Shown here piece by piece: positions 47,489 through 56,547 of a stretch of DNA of 64,000 nt (positions within the stretch are counted from its first letter, which is position 1; each line of letters starts with the position of its first letter). A program made the translations under genes and the position numbers. Location: NCBI GenBank assembly GCA_014268975.2, contig CP077096.1, positions 2,517,501 to 2,581,500 on the forward strand. Direction: 5' to 3'. The notes beneath the pieces were generated by a model, which did not search any database, was not told where the DNA came from, and saw only the letters and a program-made list of their open reading frames with translations. This DNA is from Pseudomonas wayambapalatensis. Lineage in GTDB: Bacteria; Pseudomonadota; Gammaproteobacteria; Pseudomonadales; Pseudomonadaceae.

Positions 47489-48382
47489 TTAGGGCGTTTC
47501 TACCTGCTCCAGCAGCCAGCCGCGAACCACGTCCAGAGCGGTAGGCGTGCCGCCCCTGCGGGGCCAGACCAGATAGAAGTGCTTGTCCATCTCCAGCGCC
47601 TGCTCGAACACCTGCACCAGCCGCCCGGCCTGCAGGTCTTCCTGCACGAACAGTTCGCTGGACAGCGCCAGCCCTTGCCCGGCCACGGCGGCTTCGATGG
47701 CCAGCGAGGTCTGGTTGAAACGCACGTTCTTCGGCATCGGCTGTGTCGGCTGGCCGAACAGCTGGGTGATGAATTCAGGCCAGAAATTATGCGCATCGTG
47801 CAGCAGCAGGAAATGCTGCAACTGCTCGAGGCTGTGCGGTGCACCCCATTGCGCCAGCAGTGCAGGGCTGGCCACCGCGACCACCCGCTGCCTGAGCAGC
47901 AGTTCAGTGTTGAGCCCGGCGCCGAAAGGCGGATGGCCGTAGCGCACGGCAAGGTCCACGCCGTCGGCCTGGAAGCGCGACAGGCGATCGGTGGCCAGCA
48001 CCCGCAGGTCGATCTCGCCATGGGCCTCGGTGAACGAACTCAGCCGGGGGATCAGCCATTTCGAGGCGAAGGTCGGGGTGACGCTGACGGTGAGGTGAAG
48101 GTTGTCCGGGCGCAGTGCCGCAGTGGCTTCGCCGATCAGGGCCAAGGCGTTGCGAATACTGTGGCTGTAGCCCAAGCCCGCGTCGGTCAGGCGCAAACCA
48201 CGTGGCAGACGTTCGAACAGCCTGATGCCCAGGCTCGCCTCCAGCCCCCGTACCTGCTGGGCAACGGCAGCCTGGGTGACACCCAGCTCCTCGGCCGCCA
48301 GGCGGAAATTCAGGTGGCGCGAGACAACCTCGAACACACGCAGGGCATTGAGTGGGGGGAGGGCGGTCGGGCCTTCGGTCAT
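47489..48382 (-). CDS. LysR-family regulator (GcvA-like)
   Basis: This 297-residue regulator has the N-terminal helix-turn-helix LNALRVFEVVSRHLNFRLAA plus VTQAAVAQQVRGLE, closest to the GcvA/AmpR subgroup. The effector domain has VSVTPTFASKWLIPRL. It is divergent from the small cytochrome c gene across about 110 bases and may regulate the SDR gene downstream or the divergent gene; neither is proven. Confidence 0.92.
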   Translation of the reverse strand: MTEGPTALPPLNALRVFEVVSRHLNFRLAAEELGVTQAAVAQQVRGLEASLGIRLFERLPRGLRLTDAGLGYSHSIRNALALIGEATAALRPDNLHLTVSVTPTFASKWLIPRLSSFTEAHGEIDLRVLATDRLSRFQADGVDLAVRYGHPPFGAGLNTELLLRQRVVAVASPALLAQWGAPHSLEQLQHFLLLHDAHNFWPEFITQLFGQPTQPMPKNVRFNQTSLAIEAAVAGQGLALSSELFVQEDLQAGRLVQVFEQALEMDKHFYLVWPRRGGTPTALDVVRGWLLEQVETP

Positions 48383-48489
48383 GGTCGTGTCTGCTGGTGG
48401 GGATCGAGGGAGGATAACAGTTTGCGCCGCCAGCCCTGTTGCAGGATCGGTGTAACCGGTACCCTCGACGGCCCACCGTTTTCAGGACC

Positions 48490-48513
48490 ATGCCTATGCC
48501 TATGCCTATGCCT
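48490..48513 (+). repeat. Four tandem ATGCCT hexamers at a start codon
   Basis: Bases 48490-48513 are four exact ATGCCT copies, so the gene begins with up to four in-frame Met-Pro units. Copy number would change the spacing to the AGGA at 48484-48487. The sequence is direct observation; any switching role is inference. Confidence 0.85.
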
Positions 48514-48819
48514 CGAGGTGCCGTGATCGCAGCCGGGCTGCTGCTGTTCGCCAGTGCACAGGTACTCGCCGAGCCCCCCGCCGTGATGCAGCGCTACGCC
48601 TGCAGCGCTTGCCACCAGTTGGATGTGCGGGCCGTGGGCCCGTCCTGGCGAGAGATTGCCGCGCGTTATCGCGATGGCAGCAAGGGCACCGGGCAGCTGG
48701 TGCAAAGTATTCGGCAGGGCAGCCGGGGGCAATGGGGCGTGGTGCCGATGCCGCCACAGGCGCAAGCCCGCGAGGAAGATTTGCAGGCCATTACCCAGTG
48801 GATTCTCGAACAGCGCTGA
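48496..48819 (+). CDS. Small c-type cytochrome
   Basis: This is a periplasmic protein of about 107 residues with a signal peptide that ends in SAQVLA. The haem motif CSACH and the likely Met ligand in VVPMPPQ are present, as in cytochrome c551/c552. Four possible ATG starts occur at 48490, 48496, 48502 and 48508; 48496 is chosen because AGGA lies eight bases upstream. It is an electron carrier; partner unknown. Confidence 0.85.
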   Translation: MPMPMPRGAVIAAGLLLFASAQVLAEPPAVMQRYACSACHQLDVRAVGPSWREIAARYRDGSKGTGQLVQSIRQGSRGQWGVVPMPPQAQAREEDLQAITQWILEQR

Positions 48820-48953
48820 GTGCTGGGTTGAATATCCTGAAAATCGCAATGAAACGTCCTGATTTATCCTTCTTATCGAGACGATCCTGAACGCATAACC
48901 TGTGCCTCACCGACATCCGGCGAGGCCGTCAGCCCATGCAGCAAGTCCCTGTC

Positions 48954-49868
48954 TCACGTGCCCTCGCGGCACGCCTGCTCTGCCACTTCCCGAGCCAGTG
49001 CGAGAAACGCGGTCATGCCTGCCGAGGGATTGCGCCGCCCCGCGTAGTACAGGCACAGCCCCGGCAATGGTGGCGTCCAGTCGTCCAGCACGCGCACCAG
49101 GCGACCGGCCGCGATGTCCTCGCGCACATCCTGTTCCATGAAGTAGCCAAGGCCCACGCCAGCCATGACGGCAGTACGTGCCAGGCTGGCCTCATCCAGG
49201 GTGATTGGCCCTTGCACCTCGATCTGCTGTGCGCTGTTGCCGTTGGCGAAGCGCCAGCGGAACAGTGCGCCATCGGGCAGGCGCACGCGGATGCAACTGT
49301 GGCGCTGCAGGTCGGCTGGCAGCCTTGGCGTGCCCCGCGCGACCAGGTAGGCAGCCGAGGCGACCACGGCATAGCGCTGCGGCCGGCCGAGGGACAGGCT
49401 GATCATGTCACTGGGCACCAGGTCGGCGACCCGCACGCCCAGGTCGAAACCGTCGGCGACGATATCCACCAGCCGCCCCTCGGTGACCAGGTCCACCTGC
49501 ATCTGCGGATAGCGCCGCAGGAACTCCAGTACCAGCGGCCCGATGATCTCGCGTGCGGCGAAGGCCGCAGCGTTGATGCGCAGCATGCCGCTGGGCTGTT
49601 CGCGCTGGGCGCGTACTACCTCCAGGGCGCCTTGTACCTCGCCCAGCGCCGGGGCGACGTGCTCGACGAACAGGCGCCCTGCATCGGTCAGCGACACGCT
49701 GCGCGTGGTGCGGTTGAACAGGCGCACGCCAAGGTTCGCCTCGAGCTTGCCGATGGCGTTGCTCAAGGCAGTGGTGGACATCCCCAGGTCGATGGCCGCC
49801 GCGCGAAAACTGGCGCGCCGGGCGATGGCGAGGACGGCATCGAGGTCATTGAGGCTGACGCGCTCCAT
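48954..49868 (-). CDS. LysR-family regulator divergent from an SDR gene
   Basis: This 304-residue regulator has the helix-turn-helix [20 protein letters not shown] plus [14 protein letters not shown] and an effector domain beginning about 90. It is of the LysR subgroup whose members often control a neighbouring oxidoreductase. The divergent SDR gene starts 68 bases away, so both promoters share that gap. Control of that gene is inferred. Confidence 0.92.
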   Translation of the reverse strand: MERVSLNDLDAVLAIARRASFRAAAIDLGMSTTALSNAIGKLEANLGVRLFNRTTRSVSLTDAGRLFVEHVAPALGEVQGALEVVRAQREQPSGMLRINAAAFAAREIIGPLVLEFLRRYPQMQVDLVTEGRLVDIVADGFDLGVRVADLVPSDMISLSLGRPQRYAVVASAAYLVARGTPRLPADLQRHSCIRVRLPDGALFRWRFANGNSAQQIEVQGPITLDEASLARTAVMAGVGLGYFMEQDVREDIAAGRLVRVLDDWTPPLPGLCLYYAGRRNPSAGMTAFLALAREVAEQACREGT

Positions 49869-49936
49869 GGTTCGGCTCGTTCGGACAAAAACACGATTCT
49901 ATCCGCAACCCAGGTTGCTACCACCGGAGAATATCC

Positions 49937-50719
49937 ATGAGTGATCCATCAGAAACCCTGCGCGGCAAGCGCGTACTGGTCACCGCCGGCACCAAGGGCC
50001 TGGGCAAGGCCACGGTCGAGCTGTTCGTCGAACTGGGCGCCCGGGTGCTGACCTGCGCGCGCAGCGCGCCCGCCGATGCCCCTCAGGCGTCGTTCGTCAG
50101 CGCCGACCTCACCACCCTCGCGGGGTGCGAGCAGTTGGCGGGCGAGGTCGAGCGGCAACTGGGCGGGGTCGATGTCATCGTTCATGTGCTGGGCGGCTCC
50201 AGCGCACCGGCCGGGGGCTTTGCCGTCTTGGGCGAGGCGCATTGGCAACAGGAACTGGACCTCAACCTGCTGCCTGCCGTGCGCCTGGATCGCGCCCTGT
50301 TGCCCGGCATGCTGGCGCAGGGCGGCGGGGTGATCGTTCACGTCACCTCGATCCAGCACCATCTGCCGCTGCCGGAGGCCACCACCGCCTACGCGGCGGC
50401 CAAGGCGGCGCTGTCGACCTACAGCAAGAGCCTGTCCAAGGAAGTCGCGCCCAAGGGCGTGCGCGTGGTGCGGGTCGCGCCCGGCTGGATCGAGACCGAG
50501 GCCTCGGTAGCCCTGGCCGAGCGCCTGGCCAGCGAGGCGGGCACCGATTACGAGGGTGGCAAGCGCATCATCATGCAGGCCTTGGGCGGCATCCCCCTGG
50601 GTCGGCCCGCCAGCCCTAAGGAGGTGGCCAACGTCATCGGCTTCGTGGCCTCGCCTGCCGCAGCAGCGGTGACCGGCACCGAATTCGTGGTGGATGGGGG
50701 GACCATTCCGACTGCCTGA
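49937..50719 (+). CDS. Short-chain dehydrogenase/reductase
   Basis: This 260-residue SDR has the cofactor motif TAGTKGLGK (about 17-25), a catalytic Ser in HVTSIQH, and the YxxxK pair in AYAAAKAAL (about 155-163). VDGGT lies near the end. All catalytic residues are present, unlike the SDR at 46675. The substrate is not known; the divergent LysR gene probably regulates it. Confidence 0.93.
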   Translation: MSDPSETLRGKRVLVTAGTKGLGKATVELFVELGARVLTCARSAPADAPQASFVSADLTTLAGCEQLAGEVERQLGGVDVIVHVLGGSSAPAGGFAVLGEAHWQQELDLNLLPAVRLDRALLPGMLAQGGGVIVHVTSIQHHLPLPEATTAYAAAKAALSTYSKSLSKEVAPKGVRVVRVAPGWIETEASVALAERLASEAGTDYEGGKRIIMQALGGIPLGRPASPKEVANVIGFVASPAAAAVTGTEFVVDGGTIPTA

Positions 50720-50725
50720 GCCGCG

Positions 50726-51079
50726 TTACGAGGCGGTCCACACCGCCAGTTCGTAGCCGTCCGGGTCGATGAAGTGGAAGCGCCGACCGCCAGGGAAGGC
50801 GAAGGTGGCGCGGCTGATGCGAGCGCCGGCGGCTTCTACACGCTGTTGGGTGGCGTCGAGGTCGGCGGCGTAGAGAATGACCAGCGGCCCTCCGGGCCGT
50901 ACCGCTTCGCCGGTGGTGAAACCGCCGCTCAGGCGGCCGTCGGAGAACTCGGTATAGGTGGGGCCGTAGTCGGTGAAGGTCCAACCGAAAACGTCGCCGT
51001 AGAACGCCTTGCTGCGGCTGATGTCGGTGACGTTGAACTCGATGTTGTCGATCTGTCGATCCTGTCCGCGAATACCCAT
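50726..51079 (-). CDS. VOC-superfamily protein
   Basis: This 117-residue single domain has the glyoxalase-fold repeat: IEFNVTDISRSKAFYGDVFGW at the start, and FHFIDPDGYELAVW at the end, with a likely metal or substrate His/Glu pair (FHF, YEL). It is convergent with the SDR gene, six bases between the stops. Substrate unknown. Confidence 0.87.
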   Translation of the reverse strand: MGIRGQDRQIDNIEFNVTDISRSKAFYGDVFGWTFTDYGPTYTEFSDGRLSGGFTTGEAVRPGGPLVILYAADLDATQQRVEAAGARISRATFAFPGGRRFHFIDPDGYELAVWTAS

Positions 51080-51262
51080 GTTGCCTCCTTGCGTAGTGGA
51101 GCGCGCAGTCTAGCGCATCAGCGCAAGCGCAGGGTCTTGGTCACGGTCTCCCCCTGCGTGCCGCCGGCCCACCTGCTCGTGGCTTACCCAAGCTCCAAAG
51201 CCTGCAACGATCGCCCACGGACGATATACTCCGCCGCCTCATGTCGTCCCCCGGAGAACCCC

Positions 51263-51742
51263 ATGCGGCAGGCTTTGCTTATCGTCGATGTCCAGTCCAC
51301 CTTCAGCCCTCCCGAGTGGCTGATCGACGGAATCCGCGCGTTGGCCGCGAAACTCCCCGCCATCGCGTCGGTCGAGTTGCACGACGAGCAGGTCACGCCG
51401 TTCCAGCAGCAACTCGGCTGGCACCCGGCGCGCGAGGACGAGAGCCTGGTCGAGGCGGACGAAGTGTTCGTCAAGCATGGCTACGGGCAGACCCCCGAGG
51501 CCATCGACTACCTCAAGAAACTGGGCGTGGAGCGCGTGCTGGTCTGCGGCCTGCAGACCGAAACCTGCGTACTGGCCGCCGGCTTCGCGCTGTTCGATGC
51601 CGGGCTGAACCCGACCCTGGTCACTGACCTGACGGTGGGCTCTTCACTGGACCGCTCGGGCAAGCTGGGTATCGAGCTGTGGACCCACCATTTTCGCCAG
51701 GTGACCACAGTGGCGCAGGTGGTCGAAGGGCTGCAAGGCTGA
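51263..51742 (+). CDS. Isochorismatase-family cysteine hydrolase
   Basis: This 159-residue cytoplasmic enzyme has the catalytic triad pattern: Asp in LLIVDVQ (residue 9), Lys in FVKHGYG (about 71) and the nucleophile Cys in LQTETCVLAAG (Cys102). Enzymes of this type hydrolyse amide or N-carbamoyl bonds. It is monocistronic, opposite to the VOC gene upstream. CCGGAG lies ahead of the ATG. Confidence 0.9.
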   Translation: MRQALLIVDVQSTFSPPEWLIDGIRALAAKLPAIASVELHDEQVTPFQQQLGWHPAREDESLVEADEVFVKHGYGQTPEAIDYLKKLGVERVLVCGLQTETCVLAAGFALFDAGLNPTLVTDLTVGSSLDRSGKLGIELWTHHFRQVTTVAQVVEGLQG

Positions 51743-51768
51743 AGGGGCTGCAGGCCAGCCCTTTACAC

Positions 51769-52236
51769 CTACACTACCGCGATCAGGTCAATCTCCACCG
51801 CGGCATTCTTTGGTAACTGGTACACCCCCACCGAGGTGCGGGTATGCTTGCCGGCGTCGCCCAGCACCTCATGCAGGATCGCCGAGGCGCCGTTGGCCAC
51901 TTCGCTCTGCTGGGTGAAATCCGCCGCCGACTGCACGAACACGCTGATCCGCGCGATTCCCTTGACCTTGTCCAGCGAGCCCAGGCTTTCGCTCAGCAGC
52001 TTCAGGCAGCGCAGGGCGCTGACCTTGGCGGCGATCTGCGCGTCGGCGAGGCTGACGTCCTCGCCCACCCGCCCCGGGTGCACCACCGTGTCGTTGACCC
52101 GCGGGATCTGCCCGCTGATGTACACCTGGTCGCCCAGGTGCAGCACTGGCACATAGTCGCCGCCGATCTTCAGCGGGCCATCGAACGAATAACCCAGCGC
52201 CTGCAGAGCGGCTTCATAGCGGTCGTGTCTGGACAT
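51769..52236 (-). CDS. RidA/YjgF-family protein
   Basis: This 155-residue trimeric deaminase-type protein is of the longer RidA group. Landmarks are GDQVYISGQIPR (about 35-46) and the C-terminal Arg/Glu-containing region RTSVGVYQLPKNAAVEIDLIAVV. RidA proteins deaminate reactive enamines. It is convergent with the isochorismatase-family gene. The residue pattern is normal. Confidence 0.9.
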   Translation of the reverse strand: MSRHDRYEAALQALGYSFDGPLKIGGDYVPVLHLGDQVYISGQIPRVNDTVVHPGRVGEDVSLADAQIAAKVSALRCLKLLSESLGSLDKVKGIARISVFVQSAADFTQQSEVANGASAILHEVLGDAGKHTRTSVGVYQLPKNAAVEIDLIAVV

Positions 52237-52306
52237 CGGTAGTGCTCCCTGGTGTGCTCGATGCGATGGCCAAGCCTAATCAAACGCCCGCGTGCCGACC
52301 AGTGGC

Positions 52307-53462
52307 TCAACCCTCCCAGCGCTTGAAAATCACGCTGGCATTGACGCCACCGAAACCGAAGCCGTTGGACAGCGCGTATTCGGTATCCAGCGGCCGTGGT
52401 TGGCCTGCGGCAATGTCCAGCCCGGCAGCTGCCGGGTCAGGGTCGACCAGGTTGAGCGTGGCCGGTGCCTGTTGGTCGCGCAGGGCAAGCACGGTGAAGA
52501 TCGCCTCGATACCGCCGGCGGCGCCCAGCAAGTGGCCGGTAGCAGACTTGGTGGCACTGATCACCGGCGAAGGTACGTCGGCGAACACCGCCTTGATCGC
52601 TGCCAGTTCGCCCTTGTCGCCCACTGGTGTCGAGGTGGCGTGGGCATTGAGATGGCCCACCTGTGCGCCCTGGATACCGGCCTGGCGCAGGGCCAGGGTC
52701 ATGGCGCGTCGCGCGCCGTCGCCGTCTTCCGGCCCCGAGGTGATGTGATAGGCGTCGGCGCTGGTGCCGTAGCCCACCAGTTCGGCCAGCGGCGTGGCGC
52801 CGCGTGCCAGTGCGTGCTGCAGTTCTTCGATCACCAGCAGGCCGGCGGCTTCGCCCATGACGAAGCCGTCGCGGGCCGTGTCGAACGGGCGCGAGGCCTG
52901 TTCCGGGTGCTCGTTGAAATCACTCGACAAGGCTCTCGCTGCCGCAAAGCCGGCCAGGCTGACACGATGAATCGCCGCCTCCGCGCCCCGCACAGCGCCA
53001 CGTCCGCTTCACCGGCCAGGATCATCCGCGCGGCGTCGCCAATCGCCTGCACCCCGGCCGCGCACGCGGTGACAGGTGTACCCAGCGGGCCTTGGAGCCT
53101 GTGGGCGATCGACACCTGTCCGGCGACCAGGTTGCCGAGGAAGGAGGGAATGGTGAAGGGCGACAGCTTGCGCGGGCCTTTGCTGTCGGTGGTGCGCACG
53201 GCCTCGGCAATGGCCGGGAAGCCGCCCACGCCAGTACCGATGATGGTTGCCGTGCGTTCCTGCTGTTCGACGGTTTGCGGTTGCCAGCGGGCCTGTGCCA
53301 GGGCCTCCTGCGCGGCGCCCAGGGCGAACAGGATGAAACGATCGACCTTGCGCTGCTCCTTGGCCGGCAGTACGCGGTCCGGATCGAAGCCGGCCTCGCT
53401 GTCCTGTTGCAGGTCTGGCACCTGGCCGCCGATGCGCACCGCTAGGTCGCCGATCAGCGATT
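52307..53462 (-). pseudogene. fabF-like beta-ketoacyl synthase gene, truncated and frameshifted
   Basis: The minus strand encodes most of a KAS II-type condensing enzyme. The active-site Cys lies in TACAAG, the two His in NAHATSTPVGD and SATGHLLGAAGG, and the end VNASVIFKRWEG is intact. The first about 40 residues are missing at a junction near 53455-53465. A single-base loss in the C-run 52986-52989 (plus strand) shifts the frame between VALCG and AEAAIH. It cannot make the full enzyme as read. Confidence 0.82.
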
Positions 53463-53827
53463 TCGCCAAAAGCCTGGAGATCGCGCCGAGCATGTTGACC
53501 CGCAGGCTCAACGCGCTGGTGGAGGCCGGCCTGCTCGAGCGCCATGCCTACAGCACCCGTCCCCTGCGCCACGAATACCTGCCCAGTGCACGAGGGCGCG
53601 ACCTGCAGGCTGTGCTCTATGCGCTGATCGCCTGGGGCAATCGGCATTTCGCGCCTGAGGCCGTCAGTGTGCAGGTGGTGGAGAAGGGGACGGGCAAGGC
53701 CTTGCAGCCGATGATGGTCGAGGTCGAGACCGGGCCTGTGGTGCCCTGGTCAGCGTGCGAGCTGGTGCAGGGGCCTGGCGCCAGCGAGGGGATGCGGGCG
53801 CGGCTGCAGCGCAGTCGCGAGGGCTGA
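53453..53827 (+). pseudogene. HxlR-family regulator gene lacking its 5' end
   Basis: From about 53453 the plus strand reads ISDFAKSLEIAPSMLTRRLN and LVEAGLLERHAYSTRP, the second half of an HxlR winged helix, and then a C-terminal tail to 53827. The first 40 or so residues and the start codon are absent. The junction is the same as that truncating the divergent fabF-like gene, so one deletion removed both 5' ends and the shared promoter. Confidence 0.75.
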
Positions 53828-54079
53828 TCAGCCGCGCAGGGCAGGGGCCTGGCGCAGGCCGTCGCCGGCCACTTCGACCTGGTCGGCACGCAGGATCGCA
53901 GCGCGCTGGTGTTCGTATTCCTGTTGCGACAGGCCTCGGCGTTGCAGAGCCTCGAGCTGCAACTGGCGCGTTTCCTCGGCGGTATAGGGGCGCTGTTCGG
54001 GATGGCTGGCACAGCCGGCAAGTGCGGCGATACCAAGGGCGGCCAGGGCAGCGAGCAGCAGGCGGGCGGTGGCGTTCAT
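53828..54079 (-). CDS. Small lipoprotein
   Basis: This 83-residue protein has signal peptide and lipobox LAGC near residues 20-23. The rest is polar, helical and Gln/Glu/Arg-rich (EETRQLQLEALQRRG). It probably sits in the outer or inner membrane. It is adjacent, by zero bases, to the HxlR remnant's stop on the other strand. Function unknown. Confidence 0.72.
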   Translation of the reverse strand: MNATARLLLAALAALGIAALAGCASHPEQRPYTAEETRQLQLEALQRRGLSQQEYEHQRAAILRADQVEVAGDGLRQAPALRG

Positions 54080-54297
54080 CGGCGGGTTTCCTGTTTCGAA
54101 GATTCGTCTGGCGAGTCGTTGAACACAGGTTATCGAGCACGGCCGCCGGGCAGAAATCGTCGTGCTCGATAGTCACTATCGATGAGCGCGCCCGGCTCAG
54201 ATCACCCGGGCACTGTGCAAGGCTTCCAGCGCCTGGCCGCGCAGGCGGACCACATGGCCACGGAGACAGCGAAGGCACTGATCGGCCATGTTGAGCC

Positions 54298-54397
54298 CAT
54301 GGCCTTTGCCTGCGCCACGTCTGCCGAGGTCCAAGTGCCGGGAAGCACGGCCCGCGGGGACTACGCGGTCAATCTGGGGTTGGGGTATCACTGGTGA
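54298..54397 (+). pseudogene. Possible C-terminal remnant of a trimeric autotransporter anchor
   Basis: The last residues of a short plus-strand frame read STARGDYAVNLGLGYHW and stop. This resembles the end of the YadA-type membrane anchor (..GD.A..VGvGyqW). Nothing else of such an adhesin is present upstream and the frame has no start or signal. It overlaps the 3' end of the GFA gene. Assignment rests on about 17 residues. Confidence 0.35.
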
Positions 54398-54782
54398 TGT
54401 CGGGGGCGCACCAATACCACAGCGGGTCGTCGCCAACATGCACATGCTTGTGCTTGCTGGCCTCGAACGGTGTGTCCAGTGTTGCCAGTGCCACCGAAAC
54501 CCAATCACTGAACGCACCTTGTGAGCGCGACCAGAACAGTGTCGATCCGCATCGGCCACAGAACTCGCGCAGCACCGAGGCCGATGAGGCATAGGCGCTG
54601 ATGTCCGTGACCCCGCTCGATATCCGCAAGGCCTCCCGCGGCACACTGCCGTAGGAGGCGAACATTGCCCCGTGCGCCTTGCGGCATTGACCGCAATGGC
54701 AGTGGCTCACGGCCTTGGGACGTACCAGCAGTTCATAGGTGATCGCTGAACACAGGCAGCTTCCCTTGTACACATCGGCCAT
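54369..54782 (-). CDS. GFA-family (CENP-V/glutathione-dependent formaldehyde-activating-like) zinc protein
   Basis: This protein has about 137 residues with the zinc ligands of the GFA fold: CLC (Cys in GSCLCSAITYE), CHCGQCRK and EFCGRCGSTLF. Family members include the Gfa enzyme of formaldehyde detoxification and many uncharacterised proteins; no evidence points to formaldehyde here. The ATG at 54782 has GGTGGA seven bases upstream; an ATG five codons earlier (54797) lacks good spacing. Confidence 0.88.
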   Translation of the reverse strand: MADVYKGSCLCSAITYELLVRPKAVSHCHCGQCRKAHGAMFASYGSVPREALRISSGVTDISAYASSASVLREFCGRCGSTLFWSRSQGAFSDWVSVALATLDTPFEASKHKHVHVGDDPLWYWCAPDITSDTPTPD

Positions 54783-54849
54783 ACGCGCATCCACCATCCT
54801 TGAAAAGTCCTTTGCTTGACGGCATGTGGCCGTTATCAGGCCATTGTGT

Positions 54850-55369
54850 CATTTCTCGCCCAGCCGTGGCGGCGACGGCCAGTGGCTGGCCAGAGGTGGA
54901 GTACGCCATGCTGTGGCCGCCAAAGCGCTGACCCTGCGCAGTCTGCCCGCTGCGGTTGGCGCTGATCACGTAGGCGTCGGAAACGATGGCAGCCATCGCG
55001 GCGGCGCAGTCCCAGTAGCGATAGTCGGTGCCGGAGGCGCGGGGGACGCGATCAGGTCGGGGCCGTCACGTCCGTAGTGGCGGGCGCGCTCGTTGAACAT
55101 CAACTTGGTACACAGCAGCACACCGAGCTTGAGCTTGCCCACCTCGATCACGTCGAATCCCGGCTTGGCGGTGGTGAACCAGGTCTGTTCATGAAAGCCT
55201 GGCTCTTCGGGGAAGAAGTGTTTCTGGTGGACGAAGCGGTAGCCTGTAGCATCCAGCACGAAGGCTTCGTTGACCAGGCAGCGGCCTGCTCGATAGCACG
55301 GCAGGGACGTCGAGCCTGGCCTGGGCGTCGAGGGCGGGCACTTGCAGATTCTTGCGCTGAATCGGTGTC
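54850..55369 (-). pseudogene. Carbon-nitrogen hydrolase (nitrilase superfamily) pseudogene
   Basis: The minus strand shows NEAFVLDATGYRFVHQKHFF, PEEPGFHEQTWF, then VLLCTKLMFNERARHYG (with a nucleophile-like Cys) and GPDLIASP. The frame then changes within the G-run at 55041-55045 and continues as RASGTDYRYWDCAAAMAAIV, SANRSGQ and FGGHSMAYS. A further frame change is likely near 55290. The N-terminal third is missing, bounded by the diguanylate cyclase stop. Degraded CN-hydrolase is the best reading. Confidence 0.72.
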
Positions 55370-56296
55370 TCAGCTCGCTTGCGAGCGCCGCCGCTTGATC
55401 CGGTACATCTCGCCATCGGCATGGCTCAAGAGGGCATCGGCGTCGCGCCCGTCTGCTGGGTAGCAGGCGACGCCAATGCTGCAGGTCGGCATGGCGAGGC
55501 CGCCGAAGTCGGCATCCAGCGGCTCGGCCATCACAGCGACGATCTGCGCGACCTTCTGGAACACGGCGCTGTGCGACGGCAGGTCGGTGAGCAACAGGGC
55601 GAACTCGTCGCCGCCCACCCGCGCGACCGTGGCATGCGCGCCGGCGCAGCGTTCCAGGCGCTGGGCCACCAGGCGCAGGACGCGGTCGCCAGCGCTGTGG
55701 CCGTGGGTGTCGTTGATCTCCTTGAAGTCGTCGATATCGACGAACAGCAGGGCCAGGCTGCCGCCGTGCTGCTGGGCTGCCTGCAGGGCGGCATCCAGGC
55801 GGCTGTTGAACAGGGCGCGATTGGCCAGCCGGGTCAGCGGGTCGTGGTGGGCGAGAAAGCGCAGCTCTTCTTCGGCCTGGGTGAGGGCGGTGACGTTGCG
55901 CGCCACGCCGATGCGTGCGCCCACTTCTTCGGACCAGAAGGCCGCCCAGAGGATATGGACGATGCCGCCGTCCTTGCGGATGTAGCGGTTGCGAAAGTCC
56001 AAATGCGCTTGGCCGGACATGACCCGGACGATCGAGGCGCGGGTGGCGGGCAGGTCGTCGGGGTGCATGTAATGCGTGATCGGCGTGCCGATGAGTTCCT
56101 CGGCGCGGTAGCCCAGCAGCGCTTCGCAGGCATCGCTGACGAATACGATCTGGTCGTCCTGGTCGACCACGAAGACGGTGTCGAGCATCAGGTGGATCAA
56201 CTTGGGGTAGAGCGCTTGCAGGTCGACGGGCATGGGGCAGGTGTCCGGGTCGTGAGACTCGATCAGGGCCAGATCGCAGAAGGGCCGACGAGTCAT
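55370..56296 (-). CDS. PAS-GGDEF diguanylate cyclase
   Basis: This protein has about 308 residues. A PAS domain (IHLMLDTVFVVDQDDQIVFVSD, ALLGYRAEELIG, FRNRYIRKDGG) lies at about 40-160 and a GGDEF domain at about 175-300. The active-site motif is intact (RVGGDEFALLL), so c-di-GMP synthesis is likely. No RxxD inhibitory site is seen just before it. The start is uncertain: ATG 56296 is used, 56233 is the alternative. No signal or membrane helix, so cytoplasmic. Confidence 0.87.
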   Translation of the reverse strand: MTRRPFCDLALIESHDPDTCPMPVDLQALYPKLIHLMLDTVFVVDQDDQIVFVSDACEALLGYRAEELIGTPITHYMHPDDLPATRASIVRVMSGQAHLDFRNRYIRKDGGIVHILWAAFWSEEVGARIGVARNVTALTQAEEELRFLAHHDPLTRLANRALFNSRLDAALQAAQQHGGSLALLFVDIDDFKEINDTHGHSAGDRVLRLVAQRLERCAGAHATVARVGGDEFALLLTDLPSHSAVFQKVAQIVAVMAEPLDADFGGLAMPTCSIGVACYPADGRDADALLSHADGEMYRIKRRRSQAS

Positions 56297-56547
56297 CCTG
56301 CGCGCGCCCGGCACCCAGGCGGTACCGGCCGATCGTTCGCGGCCACTGCACAGCCTACAGGGTCTGGCCGTTATGGCCAGCAGGGTGGTGAAAAATAGTG
56401 GCAGGCGCAGCCGAACGCGGGCAGTGATGGCATCATGCGCCGACGAATGGCATCGTGCAGCGATCATTGCTGGCACCTGTCGGTTTCTGGTCCAGACTGT
56501 CTGAACCCTGTCGCTCTTCCTGCCGCCTACCGAGACGAGGGTCATCC

